Positions 19,550 through 27,709 of a stretch of DNA of 64,000 nt are shown in pieces; the stretch's first letter is position 1, and every line of letters starts with the position of its first letter. The stretch lies in assembly GCF_000455265.1 (NCBI RefSeq), contig NZ_HG005139.1:2635480-2699479 (forward strand), read 5' to 3'. This DNA comes from Paenibacillus antibioticophila (GTDB lineage: Bacteria; Bacillota; Bacilli; Paenibacillales; Paenibacillaceae). The translations under genes were made by a program, and so were the position numbers. The notes beneath the pieces were generated by a model that was not told where the DNA came from, made no database searches, and saw only the letters and a list, made by a program, of their open reading frames with translations.

Positions 19550-20395
19550 TTAAAATTTGTTCTGTAGCTCTTTAAAGTTGAGGTAATGGTCTTCAACCTT
19601 TTCAATATGCTCTCGGACTCTTTCTTTTCCAAGATAAGAGACTTCATTAACAACTGCATTGCACACAGACACCGCGGCCGTATAGGAATCGACGAAGCTC
19701 TTGGAAGCGGACTTGGCGATAAAGATAACGTCGGAAAATTTGCAGATGGGTGAAACCGGTGAATCGGTTATTGCAATGACCTTCAGGTTTCTTTCTTTAG
19801 CGAACTCGGCGACTTCTGTAATTACTTTGTTATAGCGAGGGAAGGAGCACAGAAAAACGACATCACCTTCGGAGAATCGAGCCAAATATTCGGCAACCTC
19901 ACCCTGTGGGATCAAATAACTGTTTCCCAGCATGTAGTTCAAAATAAAGGACATATAAGACGTAACCGATAATCCCATTCGCCATCCACCCACCCAGACG
20001 GCCTTCGCATCGAGAATGAGTGTTGCGGCACTCTTAATCTCTTCAACAGAAATTTCTTTACTGGTTTCCAGAATGTTCTCGGCTTCCAGATAAAAGTGGC
20101 TGTTTAACCAGGAATCATCCTTCACCGTGGAGATGGATTCCAGATTGTTGATCGCCCGGTTCATTTTCCGCAGATCGTTCCGCAGCTCTTTTTTCAGCAG
20201 CATGAAGCTATCGAAGCCAAGATTTTGCGCAAGCCTGTGTACGGTCGCTTCCGATACGCCAGAGGCAGCCGCAATTTTTTGAGCAGAAGAGATGGCCGCA
20301 TCCTGCAAATTTTCGAGAATGTAATATGCCGTTTTCTTTTGAGAACTGCTCAATTGATCGTATCTTGTCTGAATCAGCTCTTTGATATTTTCCAT
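19550..20395 (-). CDS. RpiR/MurR-family transcriptional regulator with SIS domain
   Basis: The 281-residue protein has the N-terminal RpiR helix-turn-helix (SSQKKTAYYILENLQDAA, AAASGVSEATVHRLAQNLGF) and a C-terminal SIS phosphosugar-binding domain (AVWVGGWRMGLSVTSYMSFI, VFLCSFPRYNKVITEVAEFA, VIAITDSPVSPICKFSDVIF). RpiR proteins sense phosphorylated sugars or amino sugars. Only 22 bases separate it from the binding-protein gene, so it very likely controls this importer. Confidence 0.92.
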   Translation of the reverse strand: MENIKELIQTRYDQLSSSQKKTAYYILENLQDAAISSAQKIAAASGVSEATVHRLAQNLGFDSFMLLKKELRNDLRKMNRAINNLESISTVKDDSWLNSHFYLEAENILETSKEISVEEIKSAATLILDAKAVWVGGWRMGLSVTSYMSFILNYMLGNSYLIPQGEVAEYLARFSEGDVVFLCSFPRYNKVITEVAEFAKERNLKVIAITDSPVSPICKFSDVIFIAKSASKSFVDSYTAAVSVCNAVVNEVSYLGKERVREHIEKVEDHYLNFKELQNKF

Positions 20396-20426
20396 TCAAC
20401 TATAGATCCTTTATCAAGTTTTACCT

Positions 20427-21104
20427 TCACACAACGAGGGCGGTTAAATCATGAATTGTGGAAATCACTTCAACATCATTAATTTCTTCAATTCCTTGCT
20501 TGGCGTACGGATTGATCAGAATGCCCTCCATGCCGACTTGCCGGCAGCCGATGATATCATCGTAATAATTATCGCCTACCATGAGACACTGGCTTGCCTG
20601 AACCCCAGCCAGTTCAAGTGCATGACGGAAAATTCGTTCGTCCGGCTTCTCGATATCAACCTCGGACGAAATAACGACGTAATCCAGATAAGGCATAATT
20701 CCTGTATTCTCCAACACCTCTCTTGCTGTCAAATTCCAATTGGAAATCAGGCCGATCTGACAGCCTTCCTTCTTCAACTGTGCGAGCGTTGAATGTGCTG
20801 CCTCGAACGCCCTCCATTCGGGACGTCCCTTGCGTTCCTGCTTGGAAGTAAGCAATTCCGTATTTTCATCAATTTGCAGGCAGCGGTTGATCATTCTGTA
20901 ATACGGCTCCTCCCAATGGCTTCGGTCTTTTCCGAGCAATCCAGGAAAATGCTTCATAAAATGCTTGTCCGTAAGGTGATAGGCCAACAGCAGCTCATCG
21001 ATAGATTTTTCAATACCAAGCTGTTGGAGATGCTCCCGATACAGCTCTTCCCGATTCCAGTAAACCAGCGTATAACCTAAGTCGAACCAAATCACTCTCT
21101 GCAA
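20427..21104 (-). CDS. HAD-superfamily hydrolase
   Basis: The HAD fold is shown by motif I FDLGYTL, motif II ISNWNLT, and motif IV with its surroundings (EKPDERIFRHALELAG, MVGDNYYDDIIG). Motif I is DxG rather than DxD, as in some sugar-phosphatase members such as YihX. The likely start is TTG 21104 behind AGGAGGGG, giving 225 residues; in-frame codons further upstream have no ribosome binding site and would add an atypical 70-residue extension. It heads the RpiR-importer-MBL unit, 31 bases ahead of the regulator. Confidence 0.83.
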   Translation of the reverse strand: MQRVIWFDLGYTLVYWNREELYREHLQQLGIEKSIDELLLAYHLTDKHFMKHFPGLLGKDRSHWEEPYYRMINRCLQIDENTELLTSKQERKGRPEWRAFEAAHSTLAQLKKEGCQIGLISNWNLTAREVLENTGIMPYLDYVVISSEVDIEKPDERIFRHALELAGVQASQCLMVGDNYYDDIIGCRQVGMEGILINPYAKQGIEEINDVEVISTIHDLTALVV

Positions 21105-21249
21105 ATGATCCCCTCCTAGTGAAGACTTTCCTTCATTTGATGTAAACATTGGTTGATTTCCTTCACAATTAGTACTATAAAGGGCTTGTATTAAACCAAA
21201 ACCATTTTGGGGTAAAGTCATTGTTAATTTTTTGGCTTGGTTAAAGCAG

Positions 21250-21288
21250 AAAAAAGAGACTTCTGCTGAGGGGCAGTAGTCTCTTTTT
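21250..21288. terminator. Bidirectional terminator
   Basis: AAAAAGAGACT-TCTGC pairs with GCAG-TAGTCTCTTTTT around a short loop, with T runs on both strands. It ends the small-protein cluster read from the right before the HAD gene. Confidence 0.8.
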
Positions 21289-21350
21289 ACAAAAATGATC
21301 CTATTGTTCTTCAATTTTAAATAGAAAAGGGGCCGATTATTCTGAAATGT

Positions 21351-21563
21351 TTACTTATACTCCTTTCTTTGTAGCGTTGAATCCAGTAACCATTCCTTCA
21401 ACCCCTCAATACTTACATAATTTTCGGATTCAATTCGAATTACCGGGAAAAGCTTACCGGAGTATACGCCTGTTGTTCTTAACATGGTATCTTCACTAAT
21501 AATAATTGCTTTTACCTCAGCTTCGGTTAAGTTCAAATACTCTGCTGTTTCTTTGATCGTCAT
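21351..21563 (-). CDS. Small excisionase-like helix-turn-helix protein
   Basis: A 70-residue protein beginning MTIKETAEYLNLTEAEVKAI, which looks like the helix-turn-helix of the HTH_17/excisionase type, and ending in a charged tail. There is no strong ribosome binding site. It lies 53 bases beyond a lipoprotein gene in the same direction. A DNA-binding role is suggested by similarity of the first 25 residues only. Confidence 0.5.
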   Translation of the reverse strand: MTIKETAEYLNLTEAEVKAIIISEDTMLRTTGVYSGKLFPVIRIESENYVSIEGLKEWLLDSTLQRKEYK

Positions 21564-21616
21564 TAGAGGTTTATATACACTTCCATTGACGAATAAACAT
21601 CGTAATCGCTACTTGC

Positions 21617-22246
21617 TTATTCATATTTTTCATCAACCTTGATTTTCAATAGCAACACAGTCAAACTTTCGTCTAAGATTTGATTAATAGATTTCAAGTC
21701 CTGGTAATCGTAGGTTTTGAGCGAATTCTCTGCTTGTCTATAAACGGCCAATATCTTGGTCTCTCCCGCCTCCAAACCAATTGCTTCCTTACCTATAGCA
21801 TAGTCCCAGGTACTAATAGTTGCATTCGGGTCTAAGATTTTTTCCTCAACCGGATGCGGAGATACACTTGCTGTTGGAGAATATAACAGGAATAACGGAT
21901 GGTCGCTGTTCGGGTTGATTATGCCAAATCCCACTAGACCTTCTTCCACTTGATTCGGACTTAACCCGTAAGATATTTCAGTAATTCGAACAGGTTCAGC
22001 AGCTCCATTTCTATATCCCTCGACCCAAATGGTTACCCAACTTTGATTCGCGGAAGGTAGCTTCAAATGATAATCAAATAAGATTCCTAGCCCCATTTTT
22101 TTAAACATCTTCTCATAGTCGGAATTTACGTGCGAAGATATATAGGCAATTTTCTCGTCTTCATTCGCTTGACTGCTACATCCTTCCAGGACAAAAAACA
22201 ACCCCAGAAATACCATGGTAAAAATAATCCATCGAATTTTTTTCAT
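21617..22246 (-). CDS. Lipoprotein of unknown function
   Basis: This 209-residue protein has a lipoprotein signal (MKKIRWIIFTMVFLGLFFVL then EGC, Cys23) and no recognised domain. The mature part is mixed alpha/beta in appearance with a conserved-looking segment SWVTIWVEGYRNGAAEPVRI. It follows a second small lipoprotein gene by 18 bases, so the two are probably co-transcribed and both act at the outer membrane face. Confidence 0.7.
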   Translation of the reverse strand: MKKIRWIIFTMVFLGLFFVLEGCSSQANEDEKIAYISSHVNSDYEKMFKKMGLGILFDYHLKLPSANQSWVTIWVEGYRNGAAEPVRITEISYGLSPNQVEEGLVGFGIINPNSDHPLFLLYSPTASVSPHPVEEKILDPNATISTWDYAIGKEAIGLEAGETKILAVYRQAENSLKTYDYQDLKSINQILDESLTVLLLKIKVDEKYE

Positions 22247-22264
22247 ACGATGCTCCTTCTTGAA

Positions 22265-22567
22265 TCAATCCCTTTTTGCATTTTTTCTCCGGAAGAAAGA
22301 GATCCCGCCAAACCCGCTGATCACTGCAATATAGAAACCTAGATCGTACCACCAACCCGAGTTATTTATTTCATATACTCTAATTTCGCGATTGAAAAAT
22401 CCTATGATCAATGAAATAGGGGCCACCCATCCATGCCATATGCCCCAGAAAAAACCTGCTGGATCTTCAGTGCTGTTCCTTCCATCACCAGGTACGCAAC
22501 CCGATAATAGTGCCATGCAAAACATGAAAACAAAGAAAATTATGAGGTACTTTAGGCTCTTTCTCAT
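22265..22567 (-). CDS. Small membrane lipoprotein of unknown function
   Basis: The 100-residue protein has a lipoprotein signal (IIFFVFMFCMALLSGC) followed by two further hydrophobic segments (GWVAPISLIIGFF and WYDLGFYIAVISGFGGISFF) and a charged tail RRKNAKRD. This is a pattern seen in many uncharacterised Firmicute proteins. It is upstream of, and close to, the 209-residue lipoprotein gene. Confidence 0.65.
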   Translation of the reverse strand: MRKSLKYLIIFFVFMFCMALLSGCVPGDGRNSTEDPAGFFWGIWHGWVAPISLIIGFFNREIRVYEINNSGWWYDLGFYIAVISGFGGISFFRRKNAKRD

Positions 22568-22584
22568 AAATCATCATCTCCTGA

Positions 22585-23058
22585 TTAATGAAGTTCTTTA
22601 CTCATAAGTATGGTTATTAATTTTGTCTGTCCATTAAATACATTCTTTACATCGTAAGGCTTAAAACCGAGTTTTGAATAAAAGGCTAATCCTCTGGAGT
22701 TCGTATTGTGACAGACCAATTTCAACTGCTCAAGCTTCAGCAGATTTTTAGCTTTATCCATCATGACTTGGATTAAATACTGTGACGCCCCTTGCCCCCG
22801 ATATCCAGGAGACACAACGACATTCCCTAGCCAGAAGCCATCTTCATCCTTATAAATATTTGCATATGCTACCACTTTTTTCGTTTGTTTGTCTATTATC
22901 ACTGTCGGTTCAAATCTATCTTTTGCTAAACCAATGATTTGGTCAGACGTAAGAGGATATACGAACCTGGGACTCATGAAAAGCAACTCCTCTTCAGATT
23001 GAGGGAACGTGCAAATGGCTTCAATATCTCTGGTCTCAAGCTTTCTATGAAGGTACAT
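22585..23058 (-). CDS. GNAT-family N-acetyltransferase
   Basis: The 157-residue protein shows the GNAT acetyl-CoA site VSPGYRGQGASQYLIQVMMD (R/Q-x-x-G-x-G/A motif) preceded by GFWLGNVVV and followed by NTNSRGLAFYSKLGFKP. It transfers an acetyl group to an unknown amine. A GGAGCTGAG ribosome binding site precedes the ATG. Confidence 0.88.
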   Translation of the reverse strand: MYLHRKLETRDIEAICTFPQSEEELLFMSPRFVYPLTSDQIIGLAKDRFEPTVIIDKQTKKVVAYANIYKDEDGFWLGNVVVSPGYRGQGASQYLIQVMMDKAKNLLKLEQLKLVCHNTNSRGLAFYSKLGFKPYDVKNVFNGQTKLITILMSKELH

Positions 23059-23116
23059 CTTCTCAGCTCCTTAATACGCCTATGTAGGTGTTCAAAACTT
23101 TATGAAAAGACCTATT

Positions 23117-23139
23117 CTGAGATAGCTCCTATCTTGGCC
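23117..23139. repeat. Short hairpin repeat, copy 1
   Basis: CTGAGATAGCTCCTATCTTGG (one arm AGATAG, other CTATCT) is almost the reverse complement of the hairpin core at 24103-24123. The two copies flank the genes at 23207 and 24022 in opposite orientation. Confidence 0.5.
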
Positions 23140-23206
23140 GGGCATGTCCAGCAACAATTCTAATCAGTTATCCGTTATAAATAAAAGGAGAAAGAAGGTG
23201 AGGTTT

Positions 23207-23650
23207 ATGAAAAAAGCTGCTGTACTAATGATACCCATTGCTTTAATCATTGCAGCTGCTGTCGTTTACCTGGTTTCGTCATCTGGAACACGGTTGGACA
23301 TGGACGGCAACAACATAAGGGGAATTCGAATTGAACAGCAACCAGAGTTCTATAATACCGGTCCAATTTCTGTTACGAACGAAGCAGAGATAAAGCTTAT
23401 TACGGATTATTTGAACGGTTTGGAATTAAAGAGTCCTAACCATAACCCGGACGAATACGATGGAAGTGCATTTGTTTTTACAATTGAAAACAAGGACGGT
23501 ACTGAGCGAACCATAGTACATTTTGGCAATAAATTTCTCAGAGCCAATGATGAATGGTATGAGATCAGCTACGAGCAAGCCTCACGTTTTGATGAGGAGA
23601 TCTATCCCAATTTAGAAGCTGCTTATGAGCACTTCCATCATGTAGAATAA
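23207..23650 (+). CDS. Membrane-anchored protein of unknown function
   Basis: The 147-residue protein begins MKKAAVLMIPIALIIAAAVV, a single N-terminal membrane anchor, followed by an extracytoplasmic domain with FVFTIENKDGTERTIVHFGN and NDEWYEISYEQASRFDEEIY. That domain is reminiscent of small Bacillus/Paenibacillus proteins seen beside stress or lipoprotein genes. Start 23207 is chosen for GAAGGTGAGG just upstream. It is the only rightward gene between 9.4 and 30.8 kb. Confidence 0.65.
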   Translation: MKKAAVLMIPIALIIAAAVVYLVSSSGTRLDMDGNNIRGIRIEQQPEFYNTGPISVTNEAEIKLITDYLNGLELKSPNHNPDEYDGSAFVFTIENKDGTERTIVHFGNKFLRANDEWYEISYEQASRFDEEIYPNLEAAYEHFHHVE

Positions 23651-23656
23651 GCGTCA

Positions 23657-24022
23657 CTATACGTTACTCAATTTATCAATCGCCTGTTCTTCATCCGATA
23701 GGAAAAATAAATCCTTCCCCTTATTACTCTCATATATAAAATCCTTCAAACTTTCGCTTTGATAATTGGCGAAGCTGCCCACAATTGCAATTTTCGTCTG
23801 ATAATTTATGAATTTCTGAAGGATCTCACCCGCCAATCGTGTCTTCAAGTCAAAAAACTCTTCACAGATCGCGGATTTATTCAATATGATTCGATGGGTC
23901 CCTGTCTGATAATTAATCGTTGCAATAAAATCCAATGCTGACTGGACATCCGTGATTAACACTTCATCACTTTGTACTAATGCGATCTCAATTCCATTCT
24001 TGCTAATTAATTGTATGTTCAT
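23657..24022 (-). CDS. DUF4180-like protein
   Basis: The 121-residue soluble protein from ATG 24022 (GGGAGGAAGAGG upstream) reads MNIQLISKNGIEIALVQSDE, with SALDFIATINYQTGTHRIIL, KSAICEEFFDLKTRLAGEIL and TKIAIVGSFANYQSESLKDF. This matches my memory of the DUF4180 family in length and pattern; no function is established. It has its own transcript: a terminator lies between it and the sugar-isomerase genes upstream. Confidence 0.7.
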   Translation of the reverse strand: MNIQLISKNGIEIALVQSDEVLITDVQSALDFIATINYQTGTHRIILNKSAICEEFFDLKTRLAGEILQKFINYQTKIAIVGSFANYQSESLKDFIYESNKGKDLFFLSDEEQAIDKLSNV

Positions 24023-24087
24023 CCTCTTCCTCCCGGGAAACTTATAGTTCTCCAAATTGTACCTATATTGGGCTGTATCTATTATAT

Positions 24088-24130
24088 AAAAAAATACCCA
24101 GCCCAAGATAGCTCCTATCTCAGGCTGGGT
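24088..24130 (-). terminator. Terminator of the isomerase-ThuA unit
   Basis: On the minus strand ACCCAGCC ... GGCTGGGT with the inner stem AGATAG/CTATCT is followed by a seven-T run. It lies 28 bases after the stop of the sugar-isomerase gene. Confidence 0.85.
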
Positions 24131-24157
24131 CATATTTTGTTTTGTTTGATGCTCCTT

Positions 24158-25126
24158 TTATGCCCACCACATGGCGGAGGGCTGTTCGTGGATCATGATC
24201 GATTTCAGGTTAGTGACGGCACGAGTTAAGCCTTCGTCGATGGACATAATTGGATCCTCATGCTCAATGCTGATGACATAGTCATATCCATATACGCGCA
24301 GCGCGGAAATGATATCAGACCATACCTTCAAGTCATGGCCGCAGCCGACAGAGCGGAAGGTCCAGGCACGAGTCTTTACATCTCCATAAGGCTGCATATC
24401 CATTAATCCGTACATATTGATATTGTCCTGATCCAGATACGTATCCTTGGCATGAAAATGGTGAATAGCGCCGGCTTCGCCCAGAATTTTTACAGCAGCA
24501 ACGGGGTCAATGCCTTGCCACCACAAATGGCTAGGATCCAAATTACAGCCAATCGCTTTCCCGGTCGCTTCCCGCAATTTCAGCATGGTATATGGCGTAT
24601 GGGCAAGGAAGCCGCCATGAAGTTCAATACCGATCTTTACACCGGCCGCTTCCGCTTCCGTATTAATTCCTTTCCAATAAGGAATCAGCTTCTGCTCCCA
24701 CTGATAAGTATAGCTGTCATCGTATTCGGTCGGCCAAGGCATGACAGGCCAGTTCACCGTTGTATCGGATGCATTCCCGCCGGCAATGCCGGAGAATCCG
24801 TTAACGACCGGAACATGCAATAAGCCGGCTAACTTGATGGTCTTGCGGAGCAACTCATCTGCCTCGGCAGCCACTTCCTTCACTGGCGAGATCGGGTTAT
24901 TGTGGCAGCTTAGCGCCGAGATTTCCAGTCCTTTATCAGCCAGCTTTGCCAAGTATTCTGCCCGCGCCTCGCTGCTCGCCAACAGCTTATCAATATCCAG
25001 ATGCGCGTTGCCCGGATATCCGCCGGTTCCGATTTCTACCGTTTGCAGTCCTTTCTTCGCAACCTCGTCAATCATCTCTTCAAAGCTTAAATTGTTAAAT
25101 AGGGGAGTAAATACACCCAGCTTCAT
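24158..25126 (-). CDS. Sugar phosphate isomerase/epimerase (IolE-like TIM barrel)
   Basis: This 322-residue xylose-isomerase-like TIM barrel starts MKLGVFTPLFNNLSFEEMID and carries the metal-binding pattern IGIELHGGFLAHT, CNLDPSHLWWQGID, HFHAKDTYLD and VISIEHEDPI (Glu, Asp/His, His, Glu). It probably interconverts or dehydrates a keto-sugar or inositol-like intermediate. GGAGG precedes the ATG. It is the last gene of a three-gene unit with ThuA and a broken paralogue, next to a sugar ABC importer. Confidence 0.88.
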   Translation of the reverse strand: MKLGVFTPLFNNLSFEEMIDEVAKKGLQTVEIGTGGYPGNAHLDIDKLLASSEARAEYLAKLADKGLEISALSCHNNPISPVKEVAAEADELLRKTIKLAGLLHVPVVNGFSGIAGGNASDTTVNWPVMPWPTEYDDSYTYQWEQKLIPYWKGINTEAEAAGVKIGIELHGGFLAHTPYTMLKLREATGKAIGCNLDPSHLWWQGIDPVAAVKILGEAGAIHHFHAKDTYLDQDNINMYGLMDMQPYGDVKTRAWTFRSVGCGHDLKVWSDIISALRVYGYDYVISIEHEDPIMSIDEGLTRAVTNLKSIMIHEQPSAMWWA

Positions 25127-25139
25127 TGAATTTTCCTCC

Positions 25140-25859
25140 TTAAACTTTTAACTTTTGACGTGCTTCATAGTGTCCATAGGTTGGGTAAGTATTTTGAGTC
25201 GGCGCGCACCAGCGAACGCCATTTCTAATCACCTGCTGCACCTTTTCATTGTAATAGCTAGGATAAGTTTCATGGCCCGGCTGGAAATAGAAAACCTTCC
25301 CGTTCCCTCTGCGGTACGTGCAGCCGCTCCGGAAGACTTCGCCTCCCGGGAACCAGCTCACAAAGATCAGCTCGTCCGGCTCCGGGATGTCAAAGTGCTC
25401 CCCATACATCTCTTCAACGTCCAAATCGATAAATTCGCCGATCCCTTCCACGATAGGATGACTCGGATTGACATTCCATATCCGGCAATTGCCTCCATCC
25501 TCCCGCCATTTCAAGTCACAAGACGTTCCCATTAATCTCTTGAATATTTTCGAGAAGTGTGCCGAATGCAGGACCACGAGGCCCATCCCTTCAAGAATGC
25601 GCTTGTGCACGCGGTCAACAATTTCGTCCTGAACCTCGCCATGAGCCATATGTCCCCACCAGACAAGGACATCGGTCGCCTTCAATACTTCCTCCGTTAA
25701 CCCGTGCTCGGGCTCATCCAGAGTTGCCGTTCTCACTATAACCTCGTCTTCGGATAAGAACTTCAACAACTGCCCGTGAATGCCTTCCGGGTACATCTCC
25801 TGAACAGCTTGATTGTGCTTCTCGTGACGGAATTCATTCCATACGGTGACTTGTATCAA
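25140..25859 (-). CDS. ThuA-family protein
   Basis: The 239-residue protein matches the ThuA (trehalose-utilisation) family: [73 protein letters not shown]. Members have a class I glutamine-amidotransferase-like fold and are linked to oxidation or handling of disaccharides. The start is a TTG (25859) that overlaps the TGA of the preceding gene and lies eight bases after GAGGAGG, so translation is probably coupled to that gene, which itself carries a premature stop. Confidence 0.88.
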   Translation of the reverse strand: MIQVTVWNEFRHEKHNQAVQEMYPEGIHGQLLKFLSEDEVIVRTATLDEPEHGLTEEVLKATDVLVWWGHMAHGEVQDEIVDRVHKRILEGMGLVVLHSAHFSKIFKRLMGTSCDLKWREDGGNCRIWNVNPSHPIVEGIGEFIDLDVEEMYGEHFDIPEPDELIFVSWFPGGEVFRSGCTYRRGNGKVFYFQPGHETYPSYYNEKVQQVIRNGVRWCAPTQNTYPTYGHYEARQKLKV

Positions 25860-26605
25860 GAATAGACCTCCTCAACAATCGCCTCAAGCTGCCGATAACA
25901 GATCGCGGTCGCCTCTAAAGGTTGATAAAGCTGAAACTCTTCCTGCTCCACAATGAGCCAAGGCAAAGCCAGCTGTTTCGCGACTTGAACATATTCCTTT
26001 ATCGGCAGAATGCCGGATCCAACCTCCGTGCTCTTCCGGGAAGAACCATGCATATCCTTCATATGAAAAAGTCCAACGCGGTCTTTGTGGGCTTCCAGCC
26101 AAGGCAATACGTCATGTTCAGAGCAGGCCAGCCAATACAGATCTACTTCCAGATTGATATGCTTGGAGTTATTTACCATATAATCGAGAATGTCTTGACC
26201 CGGGATTTCCGTGAATTCATGGGCATGATTGTGGTAATACAGTTCCATGCCTTCCTGATCCAATCTCTTCGCGATTCTCTCCATGTCATCAATAAAGCTT
26301 CTCTACTCTTCCAGGGTCCGGAAGGATACGCCCGGAACCACCAGGCGCTTATTCCCGATGCCCTTTTCAAAGACTATCGTTCCCTCAAGATCTTTTTGCA
26401 GTGCTTCATAGGGAAGATGGGAAGCGGCAACCTTCAAGTTCAATTCGTCCAGATAGCTTTTCACTTCAGCTGCGCTTTTGCCATAATAGCCGGCAAATTC
26501 CACACCATCATACCCGCTTTCCTTCACCTGTTTGAGCGCTGCATAAAAGTTCTCTTTACATGCATCCTTAATACTCCATAACTGCAGGGCGATTTGGGGC
26601 TTCAT
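25856..26605 (-). pseudogene. Sugar phosphate isomerase/epimerase interrupted by one in-frame TAG
   Basis: From ATG 26605 (AGGAGGAG upstream) the frame reads MKPQIALQLWSIKDACKENF to RTLEE, meets TAG at 26303-26305, and continues without any shift as RSFIDDMERIAKRLDQEGME, YYHNHAHEFTEIPGQDILDY, LEVDLYWLACSEHDVLPWLE, VGLFHMKDMHG to TGA 25856. The whole would be a normal TIM-barrel epimerase of about 249 residues with metal ligands intact. Only one base separates it from an open gene, so a recent mutation, a sequence error or amber readthrough all fit. Confidence 0.85.
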
Positions 26606-26704
26606 ATTTTCTCCTCCTGAATGCTGCTCTATTTGTTAAATTCATTATAGCTAAAACCCGGGCAACTTTCTCTCAAATATCGCGCCATCTTTGCTGGACT
26701 AAAA

Positions 26705-26739
26705 GGAGGCGTAAACATAATCTCCTGTTTTACACCTCC
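26705..26739 (-). terminator. Terminator of the sugar importer unit
   Basis: On the minus strand GGAGGTGTAAA pairs with TTTACGCCTCC around a 13-base loop and is followed by TTTT. It lies about 65 bases after the last permease gene. Confidence 0.65.
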
Positions 26740-26803
26740 TCCGGGGTTCCCGCCTATATTCAAATTTCCTTTTTGGAAAAATGATTTTCAATTCAAGCAC
26801 AGA

Positions 26804-27697
26804 CTATCCTTTAATCGCCCCAACCATAATGCCCTTCTCAAAATACTTGGACACCACCGGATAGAAGATCAGCACCGGAACACTGGACACGACGACAACC
26901 GCATATTTAATCGACTGCTTCAGCGAGTTGACCTCGCTTTGATTGGCGGTCATAATCGCCTGGTTCACCGAATCCCCCATCTGGTTCTGCACAAGAATTT
27001 CCCGCAAAATCAACTGCAATGGGAACAGGTTCCGATCGGAAAGGTAAATCATCGCATCAAAATATCCATTCCATCTGCCTACGCCATAGAACATCATCAT
27101 CACTGCGATAATAGGCGTGGACAGCGGGAGAACGATTTTAAGAAGCAGCTGCATATCAGTCGCTCCGTCAATAAAGGCGCTCTCCTCCAGCTCAAGCGGA
27201 ATATTTTGCTGGAAATAAGTACGCATAATAATCATATTGTATACGCTGATTGCTCCGGGAATAATCATGACCCACATCGTATTGACAATACCAAGTGCTT
27301 GGTTGACGAGGTATGTCGGAATCAGGCCGCCGGAGAAGAACATCGTGAAGGTGAACAGCATCGTAATGACGTTCCGTCCTCTGAAATCCCTCCGCGACAA
27401 CGGGTAGGCGGCAAGGGTAGTCATGACCACGTTAACGGCCGTCCCCAGCCCGGTATAGATGATTGCATTTTTAAATCCCATCCAGATATCGCTGTTTCCG
27501 AATACCCGCTTGTACCCATCCAGCGTAAAGCCTCTTGGCCAGAGCAGCAGTACATGATCGAAAATTTGTCTGGGATCGCTTAGTGACGCAAATACAACGA
27601 ATAGCAATGGATAAAGAATAATCAACGTTAAAATGCCGACAAGGACCAGGTTGAACCAATTAAAAACCTTATCTCCTCTTGATAACTGATAATCCAC
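26804..27697 (-). CDS. Carbohydrate ABC importer permease (MalG/LplC type)
   Basis: The 297-residue permease has about six membrane segments and the EAA loop in LEESAFIDGATDMQLLLKIV with LPLSTPIIAVMMMFYGVGRW. It matches the LplC/YtcP branch of MalG-like permeases in Paenibacillus. It starts at GTG 27697 behind GGAGGGG and follows the partner permease by 12 bases. Confidence 0.92.
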   Translation of the reverse strand: MDYQLSRGDKVFNWFNLVLVGILTLIILYPLLFVVFASLSDPRQIFDHVLLLWPRGFTLDGYKRVFGNSDIWMGFKNAIIYTGLGTAVNVVMTTLAAYPLSRRDFRGRNVITMLFTFTMFFSGGLIPTYLVNQALGIVNTMWVMIIPGAISVYNMIIMRTYFQQNIPLELEESAFIDGATDMQLLLKIVLPLSTPIIAVMMMFYGVGRWNGYFDAMIYLSDRNLFPLQLILREILVQNQMGDSVNQAIMTANQSEVNSLKQSIKYAVVVVSSVPVLIFYPVVSKYFEKGIMVGAIKG

Positions 27698-27709
27698 GGT
27701 TGCCCCTCC

